From Deltaproteobacteria bacterium (GTDB lineage Bacteria; Desulfobacterota; Binatia; UBA9968): 39,886 nucleotides of DNA. Of this stretch, positions 1 to 7,164 are shown piece after piece. The stretch spans positions 1-39,886 of the forward strand of contig JACPSE010000099.1 in NCBI GenBank assembly GCA_016193465.1, read 5' to 3'. A model generated the notes under the pieces. The model was not told the DNA's origin, did no database searches, and saw only the letters and a list, made by a program, of their open reading frames with translations. Position 1 is the stretch's first letter, and the number at the start of each line of letters is the position of its first letter. The translations under genes and the position numbers were made by a program.

Positions 1-4
1 AATC

Positions 5-29
5 AAAAAGGTTCCTGGAACCTTTTTTT
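5..29. terminator. Rho-independent terminator-like hairpin
   Basis: A perfect inverted repeat (AAAAAGGTTCC, one base, then GGAACCTTTTT) is followed on the + strand by a T-run, so it looks like an intrinsic terminator. Its A-rich 5' arm also gives a T-run on the minus strand, so it could work in both directions. It lies just past the 3' end of the minus-strand antitoxin relic. Confidence 0.7.
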
Positions 30-44
30 GCGCCATTTATTCCT

Positions 45-278
45 CTATAGCCGTGCGTTAGCGGGCCTGAAACGCTTGACCTTAATCTGGTCGCCATGCG
101 TGCGGGCCTGGGCGGCATCGTAACCGGCCTGCATGTTCAAGAGCAGATCCATACTGACGCCGAATGCCTTTTCCAGGCGCAGGGCCATCTCAGCCGAAAC
201 AGAGGCCTTGCCGTTGGTTACATCGGACAAGGTTGCGCGGCGGACGCCGAGAATTCCAGCCGCGCTGGTTACAGTCAA
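45..278 (-). pseudogene. HigA-type XRE antitoxin, N-terminus lost
   Basis: The 77 residues match the C-terminal three quarters of HigA-family antitoxins: a helix-turn-helix (LGVRRATLSDVTNGKA), then the hallmark MALRLEKAFGVSMDLLLNMQ and a YDAAQAR tail. Family members begin with about 20 further residues containing HPGE. Here the frame stays open upstream to about 377 but that part does not read as HigA, and it lies in a dispersed repeat (291–386). The only usable starts are TTG at 278 or GTG further up. No HigB/RelE toxin gene lies next to it. I infer an orphan antitoxin whose 5' end was replaced. It could still be expressed as a short regulator. The family identity is fairly secure; function is doubtful. 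Confidence 0.6.
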
Positions 279-290
279 ACCGAGAGCTTC

Positions 291-386
291 GTTGACCCAT
301 CCTACAGCCAGGTTATTTAAAAGCCCCTTGACTCCAATTGGGGGCAGATGTCCAGCCCTACCTGCCAGACGAAGGATTCATTGACA
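291..386 (-). repeat. Dispersed repeat element, copy 1 (truncated)
   Basis: This stretch matches two other places in the window (17306–17432 and 28262–28411, where the element reads on the + strand). On the complement the shared core includes GGGCTGGACATCT, AATTGGAGT, a GGCTTT block and CTGGCTGTAGGA. The copy ends at the TTGACA of 381–386; the other two copies continue for about 60 bp. It fuses into the antitoxin frame on one side and provides the -35 box of the protease promoter on the other. Confidence 0.6.
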
Positions 387-409
387 GTAAGTCACTATTC
401 TCCTATCAT
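381..409 (+). promoter_or_regulatory. Sigma-70 promoter, possibly leaderless
   Basis: TTGACA (381–386), a 17-base spacer and TATCAT (404–409) form a near-consensus promoter. The expected transcription start, six or seven bases after the -10 box, falls on the ATG at 416. No Shine-Dalgarno sequence precedes that ATG, so the transcript would be leaderless. The -35 box is the end of a dispersed repeat. Confidence 0.6.
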
Positions 410-415
410 AAAAAC

Positions 416-792
416 ATGGGCCTCATCATCAAAAAGTTGAGAGTGGCCGGAGATAAGGGTGAGCGGTGCTTGCAGGTCCCCTTCGATACCGGGGCCAGCG
501 CTTCATTTATACGTCGGGATGCTGTGGACAAAATAGCCACCACGCTGAAGTTGCCATCTCCGGAGACCTATACTCTTGGGGACGGAGTAGGGAAGTTGCG
601 GGTCAATGAGACAGTAGTGCTTTATATCTACATCGATGGGATTAGGATATCCGACAACTCATCGTGGCACCGAAACTTTCAGACGAGGTCATCATTGGAG
701 CTAACACTCTCCAGAAGTGGCGCGTCAAGCTTGATTTGGAGAACGAGAAGGTTATTATTGACAAAAGAATGGCCCGGCTCCTTCTAGCCTAA
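416..792 (+). pseudogene. Retropepsin-like aspartic protease, frameshifted
   Basis: The first part (from ATG 416) carries the retroviral-type aspartic protease signature VPFDTGASASFI, followed by a GDGVG-containing flap region. The frame leaves the family near 655. The continuation is in another frame from about 655 to the TAA at 790–792 and includes DEVIIGANTLQKWRVKLD, the usual C-terminal half of bacterial retropepsin-like proteins. Joining the two frames gives an intact ~125-residue protein, so a single missing base near 653–658 explains it. Such proteins are often encoded beside toxin–antitoxin or mobile DNA. Either a real decayed gene or a sequencing error; both halves are clear. Confidence 0.75.
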
Positions 793-806
793 TTCAAGCC
801 AATCTG

Positions 807-833
807 TTGACAGGGGTGACGCGATAAGATAAT
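807..833 (+). promoter_or_regulatory. Candidate promoter of the oxidase cluster
   Basis: TTGACA (807–812) is followed after 15 bases by GATAAT (828–833), five of six matches to the -10 consensus. The spacer is short for sigma-70. The next start codon is ATG 851, so the leader would be about 11 bases. Confidence 0.4.
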
Positions 834-850
834 TCTCAAATAATTTTTTT

Positions 851-1144
851 ATGATTCGACGCTGTTTTTCGTTTGCATTTTTGACTTTGGCGCTGTTAGT
901 TCCCGTCGTGGCGTGGCCCTGCGCGGTTTGTTTGACTGGAGCCTCCGCGGATGATCCGGTGACCAATGCTTTCAACTGGAGCGTATTGTTTCTCATGGCT
1001 ACCCCGTACACTGTGGTTGGCTCCGTCGCAGGATGGCTGGTCTACACCCACCGGCGCGCCGCCGCTAAAAAGAATGGCGGGCTCAAAAAAAAGACGCCCG
1101 TTTTGCGCTTAGCTTGGATACACAAGGAGGAGGGTGGAAGATGA
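851..1144 (+). CDS. Small membrane protein heading the oxidase cluster
   Basis: A 97-residue protein with an N-terminal hydrophobic segment (about residues 5–22), a CAVC motif right after it, a second hydrophobic segment (about 43–66) and a basic tail. I recognise the type: short proteins with a Cys-x-x-Cys just after the signal/anchor segment occur near cytochrome oxidase genes in deltaproteobacterial-type genomes, but no defined function is known to me. Its TGA overlaps the ATG of the subunit III gene (ATGA at 1141–1144), so the two are likely translationally coupled. A role in oxidase assembly or metal handling is only inferred from position and the cysteine pair. Confidence 0.6.
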   Translation: MIRRCFSFAFLTLALLVPVVAWPCAVCLTGASADDPVTNAFNWSVLFLMATPYTVVGSVAGWLVYTHRRAAAKKNGGLKKKTPVLRLAWIHKEEGGR

Positions 1145-1758
1145 GCGAAGCTGCTGTGATGCATGCCGCTGTTGAACCGGCAGAATCCCCCCTGACTCCA
1201 GAGAGCTGGGGCAAGCTCGGAATGTGGATTTTCCTGGCCGGGGATGCCATGTCGTTTGGCGGTCTGATTGTCGGCTACGGACTCCTCCGGTATTCCAGTT
1301 CCAACTGGCCGGTGCCGTCGCACGTTCTCGGCATCAACCTCACAGCCTTTATGACTTTCCTGCTGATTTGCAGCAGCGTCACCATGGTGCTTTCGCTTTC
1401 GGCGATCAAGCGGGGGGATCAATCGGGTCTGAAAAAATTTTTGTTTCTGACGGTTCTGGGTGGGGTGGCCTTTTTAGGACTGCAGGCGTACGAATGGAGC
1501 CACCTGATTGAAAGGGGGTTGACGATCAGCGGCAATCCCTTCGGGGGGGCGCTTTTCGGCGCCACGTTTTTTGTCCTTACGGGCTTTCATGGCTGTCACG
1601 TTTTTGGCGGGGTCGTGTATCTCTCCTGTGTCCTGGGCCAGGCGCTGCGCGGGCGCTTCGGCGAGCACCATCACAATGGGGTGGAGATCGCGGGCCTGTA
1701 CTGGCACTTTGTGGATCTGGTCTGGATTCTGATTTTTACCTTTGTTTACTTATTATAA
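1141..1758 (+). CDS. Cytochrome c oxidase subunit III
   Basis: A 205-residue membrane protein of the heme-copper oxidase subunit III family. Landmarks are GKLGMWIFLAGDAMSF in the first helix, a QAYEW segment carrying the conserved acidic residue, the family signature LTGFHGCHVFGG, and GLYWHFVDLVWI in the last helix. It would sit in the inner membrane beside subunit I, stabilising the oxidase. I chose ATG 1141 because a strong AGGAGGA lies just upstream and the residues from this start match the family; a longer frame from 1114 is unlikely. Subunit IV and DUF420 genes follow, but subunits I and II are not in the window, so this set must work with a core encoded elsewhere or be a partial operon. 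Confidence 0.9.
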   Translation: MSEAAVMHAAVEPAESPLTPESWGKLGMWIFLAGDAMSFGGLIVGYGLLRYSSSNWPVPSHVLGINLTAFMTFLLICSSVTMVLSLSAIKRGDQSGLKKFLFLTVLGGVAFLGLQAYEWSHLIERGLTISGNPFGGALFGATFFVLTGFHGCHVFGGVVYLSCVLGQALRGRFGEHHHNGVEIAGLYWHFVDLVWILIFTFVYLL

Positions 1759-1776
1759 GGGAAGAGGAGATCAGCG

Positions 1777-2049
1777 ATGGCAACCGCGCACAAGGAACCA
1801 AACTACCTCGGCGTTTTCTGGTGGCTCCTGGCACTGACCATTCTCGAGATAGCCGTGATCTATATGCCTGTGGCCAGGATGATCATTGTCATCCTGTTAA
1901 TCGGACTCGCCCTGTCGAAGGCCTCGCTCGTAGGCCTCTATTTCATGCACCTGAAGTTCGAACGCTTCACGCTAGGTCTGGTCGCGCTCACCCCGTTGGT
2001 CCTTTGTCTCTTTCTGATCTTAATGATATCTCCCGATATCCACCCTTGA
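1777..2049 (+). CDS. Cytochrome c oxidase subunit IV (prokaryotic type)
   Basis: A 90-residue protein with three hydrophobic segments and the caa3-type subunit IV pattern, including SLVGLYFMHLKFE in the central helix. It is preceded by GAAGAGGAG and starts 18 bases after subunit III. It is an accessory inner-membrane subunit of aa3/caa3 oxidases. The TGA overlaps the likely TTG start of the next gene, consistent with one operon. Confidence 0.85.
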   Translation: MATAHKEPNYLGVFWWLLALTILEIAVIYMPVARMIIVILLIGLALSKASLVGLYFMHLKFERFTLGLVALTPLVLCLFLILMISPDIHP

Positions 2050-2462
2050 TTCCGCTTTCTTTTCTTCCCGGCCTCAACGCGGCGCTAAACTCAGCGAGCG
2101 CTCTGTTTCTTGTGTCCGGCTATCTCTTTATCCGGGGCGGAAAAATCGCGGCCCACAAGCTCTGCATGCTAGCCGCCTTTATCACCTCGGCCCTTTTCTT
2201 GATGTCTTATCTGACATACCACTATCAGGTCGGCTCCGTACGGTTTCAGGGTCAGGGTTGGATTCGGCTTGTCTACTTCGCGGTTCTGCTCTCCCATACG
2301 GTCCTGGCCGTGGCCATAGTGCCGCTGGTCCTGGCAACTCTTGCCCGCGCCTTAAAAGGGAATTTCGCAGGGCACAAGCGCCTCGCCCGCCGGACGCTTC
2401 CCCTTTGGCTGTATGTTTCCATCACCGGGGTCATCGTCTACTGGATGCTGTATAGGTTCTAG
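2046..2462 (+). CDS. DUF420 / CtaM-like oxidase assembly membrane protein
   Basis: About 138 residues with four hydrophobic helices. The start of the mature family is visible as LPGLNAALNSASALFL followed by SGYLFIRGGKIAAHKLCML, and histidines recur in YLTYHYQ, LLSHT and FAGHKRLAR. DUF420 proteins (CtaM/YozB) are needed for maturation of heme A-containing oxidases in Firmicutes. No ATG fits; TTG 2046, overlapping the stop of the subunit IV gene, gives a family-like N-terminus. Position right after subunits III and IV supports an oxidase-assembly role. Confidence 0.8.
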   Translation: MIPLSFLPGLNAALNSASALFLVSGYLFIRGGKIAAHKLCMLAAFITSALFLMSYLTYHYQVGSVRFQGQGWIRLVYFAVLLSHTVLAVAIVPLVLATLARALKGNFAGHKRLARRTLPLWLYVSITGVIVYWMLYRF

Positions 2463-2526
2463 CCGCTTAGGAAAGGCCGAGGAGCTTTAGCGGAAACCCT
2501 CCCCAGCGGTCAATCCGGCACGATCC

Positions 2527-2561
2527 CTCAAATTGGATCCAAGCATTCAATTCAATTTGAG
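2527..2561. repeat. Inverted repeat, 9-bp arms
   Basis: CTCAAATTG and CAATTTGAG are perfect complements separated by 17 bases. It has no T-run, so it is not a standard terminator. It lies about 60 bases upstream of a candidate -35 box and could be an operator or the tail hairpin of the oxidase transcript. Confidence 0.4.
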
Positions 2562-2620
2562 CACAAAAAGCTATGATCTTTTAGCCTTGGGGTGCGAGGC
2601 TCTCCCACAATTTTAGCCCC

Positions 2621-2648
2621 TTGACGTAGCACCTTGCCTTGGAATAAT
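2621..2648 (+). promoter_or_regulatory. Candidate sigma-70 promoter of the bicupin gene
   Basis: TTGACG (2621–2626), 16 bases, then AATAAT (2643–2648): five of six matches in each box. It would give a leader of about 100 bases before the GTG at 2759. Confidence 0.4.
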
Positions 2649-2758
2649 TGTGAATCCGGGGACATGATACTAATTTCTTCTTGACTTCCATCCTTAGAAT
2701 CCAATAGCGTTGGAGCAGGCGAATTCCCATTATTTTTCATTAGAGGAGGATTTTACCC

Positions 2759-3883
2759 GTGGTAATGCTAGGCACCGACATGAAAGTCGCGGAGACCCCC
2801 AAGGAAGGCCTGAAGGACTACCTGAAGTCCGATCCCTACGCGGAGTGGCTGAAAAAAGAAGGCGTGAAAGTTTTGTGGCCCCGTAAGGGGGGCAAAGGCG
2901 CGGTCATCCACATCGCCAACCGCCACATGCCCAACGACTGTCACGTCGTCGAGATCAAGCCCGGGGGCAAGTCTGAGCCGGAGCACCACATGTACGAGCT
3001 CACGATCTATGTGGTCTCGGGCCGCGGTGGAACGACGATCTGGCAAGATGAGAAGGACGAGAAGCGAAAGCAGAGCTTTGAGTGGCACGCCGGAAGCCTC
3101 TTTTCCATTCCGCTCAACGCGTGGTACCAGAACTTCAACGGCAGCGGCGACGAGCCTGCCCGCTACATCGCCGTGACCAACGCGCCTCCCATGATGCGCC
3201 TCTTCCGGGACAACGACTTCATATTCAGCTGCGATTACATATTCCGCGCCCGCTATTCGGGTGAGGAAGACTACTTCAGCGGCCAGGGCAAGCTCTTCAA
3301 GCGACGGATCTGGGAGTCCAACTTCATCGCCAACGCGCCGGACATGCTGCTGTACGGCTGGAAGGAGCGGGGCGCCGGAGGCATCAATGCGATGCTGGAG
3401 ATGGCCGACAACAACTTGAAGAGCCACATCTCCGAGTTCCCCGTAGGCACGTACAAGAAGGCCCACCGCCATGGCCCGGGCGCGCACCTCGTGCTGCTCA
3501 GCGGCAGCGCCGGCTACTCCTTGGTCTGGACCAAGGAAGACCGCTCCGACATGATCAAGTGCGACTGGCAGATCGGCTCCATGGTCATCGTCCCCAGCGA
3601 CAACTGCTTCCACCAGCACTTCAACTCCGGGAGCACTCGGGCCCGCTACCTTGCCCTTCGGCAGGGGGATATGGGCCTCAACTCGCCCCGGGGCGGTGGC
3701 GCGGAGTACGCTGACCGGAGCCTGAAAGAGGGCGGCTGGCAGGTCGAATACGAGGACGAAGACCGCGAGATCCACACGATCTTCGAGAAGGAGATCGCGG
3801 CCCACGGCGCAAGGTGCAGGATGAAGGCATTCGTCCCCTGGTGCAGCGGCGAGGTGGGACCGACGAGCGAGCGAGACACCTAG
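2759..3883 (+). CDS. Double-cupin domain protein
   Basis: A 374-residue protein with two cupin-like halves. The first has KPGGKSEPEHHMYELTIYV (about residues 73–95), the second VGTYKKAHRHGPGAHLVLLSG (about 228–248) and a matching C-terminal motif FHQHFNSGS (about 284–292). The histidine-rich motifs suggest a bound metal. Bicupins act as dioxygenases, decarboxylases or isomerases; the substrate cannot be read from sequence. I chose GTG 2759 because GGAGGA lies 8 bases upstream; an in-frame ATG at 2765 is the alternative. It stands alone between the oxidase cluster and a toxin relic, with no operon partner. No signal peptide, so probably cytoplasmic. Confidence 0.75.
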   Translation: MVMLGTDMKVAETPKEGLKDYLKSDPYAEWLKKEGVKVLWPRKGGKGAVIHIANRHMPNDCHVVEIKPGGKSEPEHHMYELTIYVVSGRGGTTIWQDEKDEKRKQSFEWHAGSLFSIPLNAWYQNFNGSGDEPARYIAVTNAPPMMRLFRDNDFIFSCDYIFRARYSGEEDYFSGQGKLFKRRIWESNFIANAPDMLLYGWKERGAGGINAMLEMADNNLKSHISEFPVGTYKKAHRHGPGAHLVLLSGSAGYSLVWTKEDRSDMIKCDWQIGSMVIVPSDNCFHQHFNSGSTRARYLALRQGDMGLNSPRGGGAEYADRSLKEGGWQVEYEDEDREIHTIFEKEIAAHGARCRMKAFVPWCSGEVGPTSERDT

Positions 3884-3932
3884 GGTGCGATTCGCCGGAT
3901 GATTTTCCAAATCCGCTTTAGGGAAGCGGCTA

Positions 3933-4052
3933 GTGCTCGACACGAATGTGCTTCTGTGGTGGTTGTCCGACAGCCCAAAACTGTCAAGGGAAGCCCGCGA
4001 CATCATTGCCAACCCCGGCAACGACGTGCTCGTCAGTTCGGCCTCCATCTGA
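3933..4052 (+). pseudogene. VapC-type PIN-domain toxin fragment
   Basis: A short reading frame, too small for most ORF callers, matches the first third of VapC toxins: LDTNVLLWWLSDSPKLS, REARDIIANP, then NDVLVSSAS. The first aspartate of the PIN nuclease site is in LDTN. The frame ends at TGA 4050–4052, where the family continues with WEI, and the bases beyond look like decayed remains of it. No VapB partner is visible. It is a dead toxin fragment. Confidence 0.75.
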
Positions 4053-4164
4053 TTTGATCTCCGTCTAGCATTTTCCAAGGAGTCCGTCAGGCTCTAAACT
4101 CTGGTCATGCACGCCCATTCATTGACACGCCGAAGCGCTTCAAGATAGATAGGGATTGGCTGTC

Positions 4165-4971
4165 ATGGCAATTAAAACAATCGGGATTGTGGGATGCGGG
4201 ACGATCGGGAAAGCGCTCCTCAAAGCAGTAGAAGCGGGGAGGCTTGCCGTTCGCGTGGCGGGAGTGACCAGCAGGACAGAAAAAACAGCCAGGGCTTTTT
4301 TGTCTGCGTTGCGCGAGCCGCCGCCCTATCTGGACCGAAAGCAGCTCATCGCCAGATCCGATCTGATCATCGAAGCGGCGGGCGGAGCCGTGGTCCCCGG
4401 CTTGGCTCAGGAGGTTTTCGCGGCGGGTAAGGATCTGATGGTGATTAGTGTGGGAGCTTTGCTCGACCATCCTGAGATCATGGGAAAGTCTCGAGAGAGC
4501 GGCTGCCGGCTCTTTGTTCCCTCCGGCGCCATAGCTGGACTGGATGGGATCAAGTCGGCCTGCGCTGGTGAGGTTTTGCATGTGACGATCACCACGCGCA
4601 AGCCGCCAGAGGGTCTTGAGGGCGCGCCTTATCTCGTCGAACGTAAAATTTCATTGGCGGGATTGCGCGAGGAGCGCGAGCTCTTTTCAGGGCTTGCCCG
4701 CGAGGCCTGCCGAGGGTTTCCCGCCAATGTCAACGTGTCAGCGGCCGTGAGCCTTGCAGGTCTGGGGCCTGATAAGACCCATATCCGCATCTTCGCCGTC
4801 CCTGGGCTTAGCCGCAACTGTCACGATATTGAAGTGGAGGGGGAGTTTGGCCGATTGGCCGTTCATGTTGAGAATGTTCCGAGTGAAAATCCACGTACAG
4901 GAAAATTAACGGCCCTCTCGATAATCCGCTCCGTTCAGGACGCAGTTGATCCGGTGCGCATCGGTACGTGA
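4165..4971 (+). CDS. nadX: L-aspartate dehydrogenase
   Basis: A 268-residue protein with an N-terminal NAD(P)-binding fold (IGIVGCGTIGKALLKAV) and the C-terminal DUF108 domain of aspartate dehydrogenases. The catalytic signature appears as LSRNCHDIEV, with the active-site histidine, followed by SENPRTGKLTALS. The family oxidises L-aspartate to iminoaspartate, the entry to NAD synthesis through quinolinate. In organisms without nadA/nadB nearby the same fold may serve amino-acid oxidation. I prefer ATG 4165, which has AGGGA nine bases upstream, over TTG 4156. Its stop overlaps the GTG start of the MFS gene (GTGA), which suggests the transporter handles a related compound. Confidence 0.85.
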   Translation: MAIKTIGIVGCGTIGKALLKAVEAGRLAVRVAGVTSRTEKTARAFLSALREPPPYLDRKQLIARSDLIIEAAGGAVVPGLAQEVFAAGKDLMVISVGALLDHPEIMGKSRESGCRLFVPSGAIAGLDGIKSACAGEVLHVTITTRKPPEGLEGAPYLVERKISLAGLREERELFSGLAREACRGFPANVNVSAAVSLAGLGPDKTHIRIFAVPGLSRNCHDIEVEGEFGRLAVHVENVPSENPRTGKLTALSIIRSVQDAVDPVRIGT

Positions 4972-6230
4972 ACGGCGTCCAACTGAAATTTTACTCAATG
5001 TCTTCCACCCCATCCAAGCCCGCGAGCTTTCGCTGGACTATTCTAGCCATTATCAGCGTGTCTCATATCATCGGTGCCACTGCCCAGTACGGGATCAACA
5101 CGCTCGCCCCTTTCTATCGGGATGACCTGCAACTTTCCCGCGCCCAGATCGGTCTCTTCTTCACCGCCTTTTACATGGGGATGGCAGGTCTCTCCTATGC
5201 CGCCGGCTGGCTCGCGGACCGCCTTGGGGTGCGGGCGACCGTCCTGAGCGGTCATCTTATCTTGGGGCTGTGGACGATAGCGGCAGCATCCGCGCCCTCT
5301 TTCGGCTGGGCCTTCGGCAGCTTTTTTCTGGCCGGCTTGGGCTATAGCTTTCTCAATCCGGCCTCGACGAAAGGCGTGATGGCCTGGTTTTATCGCGATG
5401 AGCGCGCCACAGCCATGGGGATCAAGCAGACGGGCGTTCCTACAGGGGGTGTGGTGGCGGCTGTGCTCGGTCCCTCCCTGGTGTTGCTGGTTGGCTGGCG
5501 CGGAGCGCTGGCAGGCCTTGGAGTTATCAACCTCCTCTTTGGCTTTTTCTTCTGGTCTCTATGGCGAGAGCCTCCGGGAGAAACTGGGAGTTCCGATTCT
5601 CCGGATCTCTCAACGCCGGAATCCCATGCCGCCTTGCGGGTAAAAAATTTGCTCAGCGTGAGTTTCGGGACTGCTTTGTTGCTCGTTGGCCAGATGACTC
5701 TTTTAACCTACGTGCCGCTATTTCTTAAGGAGACGATGGGTCTCTCAGCCTACTGGGCAAGTCAGGCTCTGGCCCTTACCCAGATGGGGGCAATGATGGG
5801 ACGCATCGGGTGGGGCGTAGTCAGCGACCGGCTCTTTCAAGGAAGGCGCAAAATCGTTTTGGTCCTCATTGGGGCTCTGTCGGTTGCGCTTACGTTAGCT
5901 TTAGGTTTGCTCCCCCGGGCTGCGCCCCTCTTTTTTGTGCTGCCGCTGATTTTTCTGGCAGGTGTGTGCATGGTTGGGTATCAGGGGGTTTCTTATGCGT
6001 TGATCGGCGAGATAGCGGGAAAGGCCCGGACCGGGGCAGCCCTTGGAATAGTCATCACGGTCAATTCTCTGGGAACGATTTTCGGCACTCCGCTCTTCGG
6101 CTATTTGGTGGACGCAACTGGTTCCTACTCTATTGCCTGGCAGGCTCTTGCCGGGGCAATCCTGCTGGGGATTCTCGCGCTCGCGTTTTTCTTAAAGGAA
6201 CCGAATCCTGACCTAAGGGCCACACTCTGA
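4968..6230 (+). CDS. Major facilitator superfamily transporter
   Basis: A 420-residue protein with about 12 hydrophobic helices. The MFS loop 2–3 motif is present as GWLADRLGVRAT (about residues 83–94), with the second-half counterpart WGVVSDRLFQGRR. The central loop (about 200–220) is hydrophilic. It is closest in style to the anion/organic-acid and cyanate/glucarate-like MFS groups, but the substrate is not readable. Translation probably starts at GTG 4968, overlapping the nadX stop, or at ATG 4998. Coupling to nadX points to aspartate, a dicarboxylate or a pyridine compound; this is an inference. Confidence 0.85.
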   Translation: MNGVQLKFYSMSSTPSKPASFRWTILAIISVSHIIGATAQYGINTLAPFYRDDLQLSRAQIGLFFTAFYMGMAGLSYAAGWLADRLGVRATVLSGHLILGLWTIAAASAPSFGWAFGSFFLAGLGYSFLNPASTKGVMAWFYRDERATAMGIKQTGVPTGGVVAAVLGPSLVLLVGWRGALAGLGVINLLFGFFFWSLWREPPGETGSSDSPDLSTPESHAALRVKNLLSVSFGTALLLVGQMTLLTYVPLFLKETMGLSAYWASQALALTQMGAMMGRIGWGVVSDRLFQGRRKIVLVLIGALSVALTLALGLLPRAAPLFFVLPLIFLAGVCMVGYQGVSYALIGEIAGKARTGAALGIVITVNSLGTIFGTPLFGYLVDATGSYSIAWQALAGAILLGILALAFFLKEPNPDLRATL

Positions 6231-6492
6231 GGCTCGATTGAGAGCCCAATAGAGGGGTGCTGTAACATTTTCCGAACTGTTCCAGCAGCCTGAAAATCTC
6301 GTTTTTTGTCATTTTGACCATAACGGAGGTCTCTCGCCGCCTGCTTCCCCTTTGATAGCGCTTTTGTGTCCGGCGGTTTTTCGCTTTTCATGGATTTCAG
6401 GGTTTGTTGGCATGTTTTTAGCTAGGTAATTTTGTTGCCAGACCGGAAGGACAAAATTCGCAACGGCCGTAAGAGGCCTGAGAGGTGGGAAT

Positions 6493-6903
6493 ATGGGGCC
6501 AAAGAAGACCATCCTGGTAGTAGACGATGAGCCGGATGTGGTGACCATCATCAGCGGGATCTTGAACAACGGAGAATATAACGTGCGATCTGTCTATAAC
6601 GGTCGGCAGGTGTTCGGCCAGCTTCAGGAAGAAAGGCCGGACCTCGTTATCCTTGACATTACAATGCCGGAGATGGATGGTTTCGAAGTGCTGAGGCGAT
6701 TGAAAGCCGCACCGGAGACCTCGGCCATTCCAGTGATCTTACTTACGGGGAAAGGGCAATACCAAGATGTGCTAACAGGTTACGAGCTTGGAACCGATTA
6801 CTATATGAGCAAGCCCTTTACCGGCACTCAGTTGATCAACGGCGTCCGTCTGTTCTTGGGCGATGGGAATTCTCCCAAAGCTGTCAGCGAGTCGATGCCT
6901 TAA
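6493..6903 (+). CDS. Single-domain response regulator
   Basis: A 136-residue CheY-like receiver with no output domain. The acidic pair is at residues 11–12 (VVDDEPD), the phosphorylation site D55 in LVILDITMPEMDG, the switch threonine in ILLTGKG and the conserved lysine in SKPF. A GAGGTGGGA ribosome site precedes ATG 6493. It acts by protein contact, for example in a phosphorelay. No kinase is adjacent; the kinases at 34–39 kb are too far away to assign. The 260 bases before it hold no gene I can support. Confidence 0.9.
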   Translation: MGPKKTILVVDDEPDVVTIISGILNNGEYNVRSVYNGRQVFGQLQEERPDLVILDITMPEMDGFEVLRRLKAAPETSAIPVILLTGKGQYQDVLTGYELGTDYYMSKPFTGTQLINGVRLFLGDGNSPKAVSESMP

Positions 6904-6993
6904 ACCTTCTCTTATTCCTCTCCGTACCCTCAGCTATTTCCGATAAAATACCGCAGCAGCTATCTTTTAGACTCCGGTGCTAGCTATCCGTGA

Positions 6994-7143
6994 AGGAAAA
7001 CCCTCAGGTACCGGCTGGAGAACGAAGCGGAGATAAAAAAGATCGAAGAGCCGCCCCCTCTCCAAGAACCCGAACCAACCCGCGCTGATATCGAGGAGCT
7101 ACCGCCCAGCCCGTACGACCCAAACCCCAAGGAGATCTTCTAA
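6994..7143 (+). pseudogene. Gene fragment with proline/glutamate-rich C-terminus
   Basis: A frame open from just after TGA 6991–6993 to TAA 7141–7143 encodes about 49 residues with strongly coding-like composition (LENEAEIKKIEEPPPLQEPEP … YDPNPKEIF). No start codon with a ribosome site lies in the frame, so it looks like the 3' end of a lost gene. It sits directly before the UPF0175 gene inside the decayed region beside tRNA-Arg. Family unknown. Confidence 0.35.
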
Positions 7144-7164
7144 ATTTTGCGCAGAGGTGAGACG

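Larger units (their letters stand above)
2463..2758 (+). other. Intergenic region before the bicupin gene
   Basis: This 296-base gap holds a perfect 9-bp inverted repeat (CTCAAATTG at 2527–2535, CAATTTGAG at 2553–2561) and a candidate promoter (2621–2648). I see no convincing gene in it. Confidence 0.5.

Noticed and set aside
2768-4078. Long (436-codon) open frame on the minus strand across the bicupin gene
   Set aside because: It is the mirror of a high-GC3 gene; its translation is low in complexity and matches no family, while the + strand has clear cupin motifs.
6231-6246. GGCTC…GAGCC hairpin at the end of the MFS gene
   Set aside because: Only a 5-bp stem without a T-run; too weak to call a terminator.
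6130-6391. Minus-strand small frames (63 and 88 codons) after the MFS gene
   Set aside because: The N-terminal part looks faintly protein-like (KNEIFRLLEQFGKCY) but the rest lies antisense to the MFS gene and no family is recognisable.
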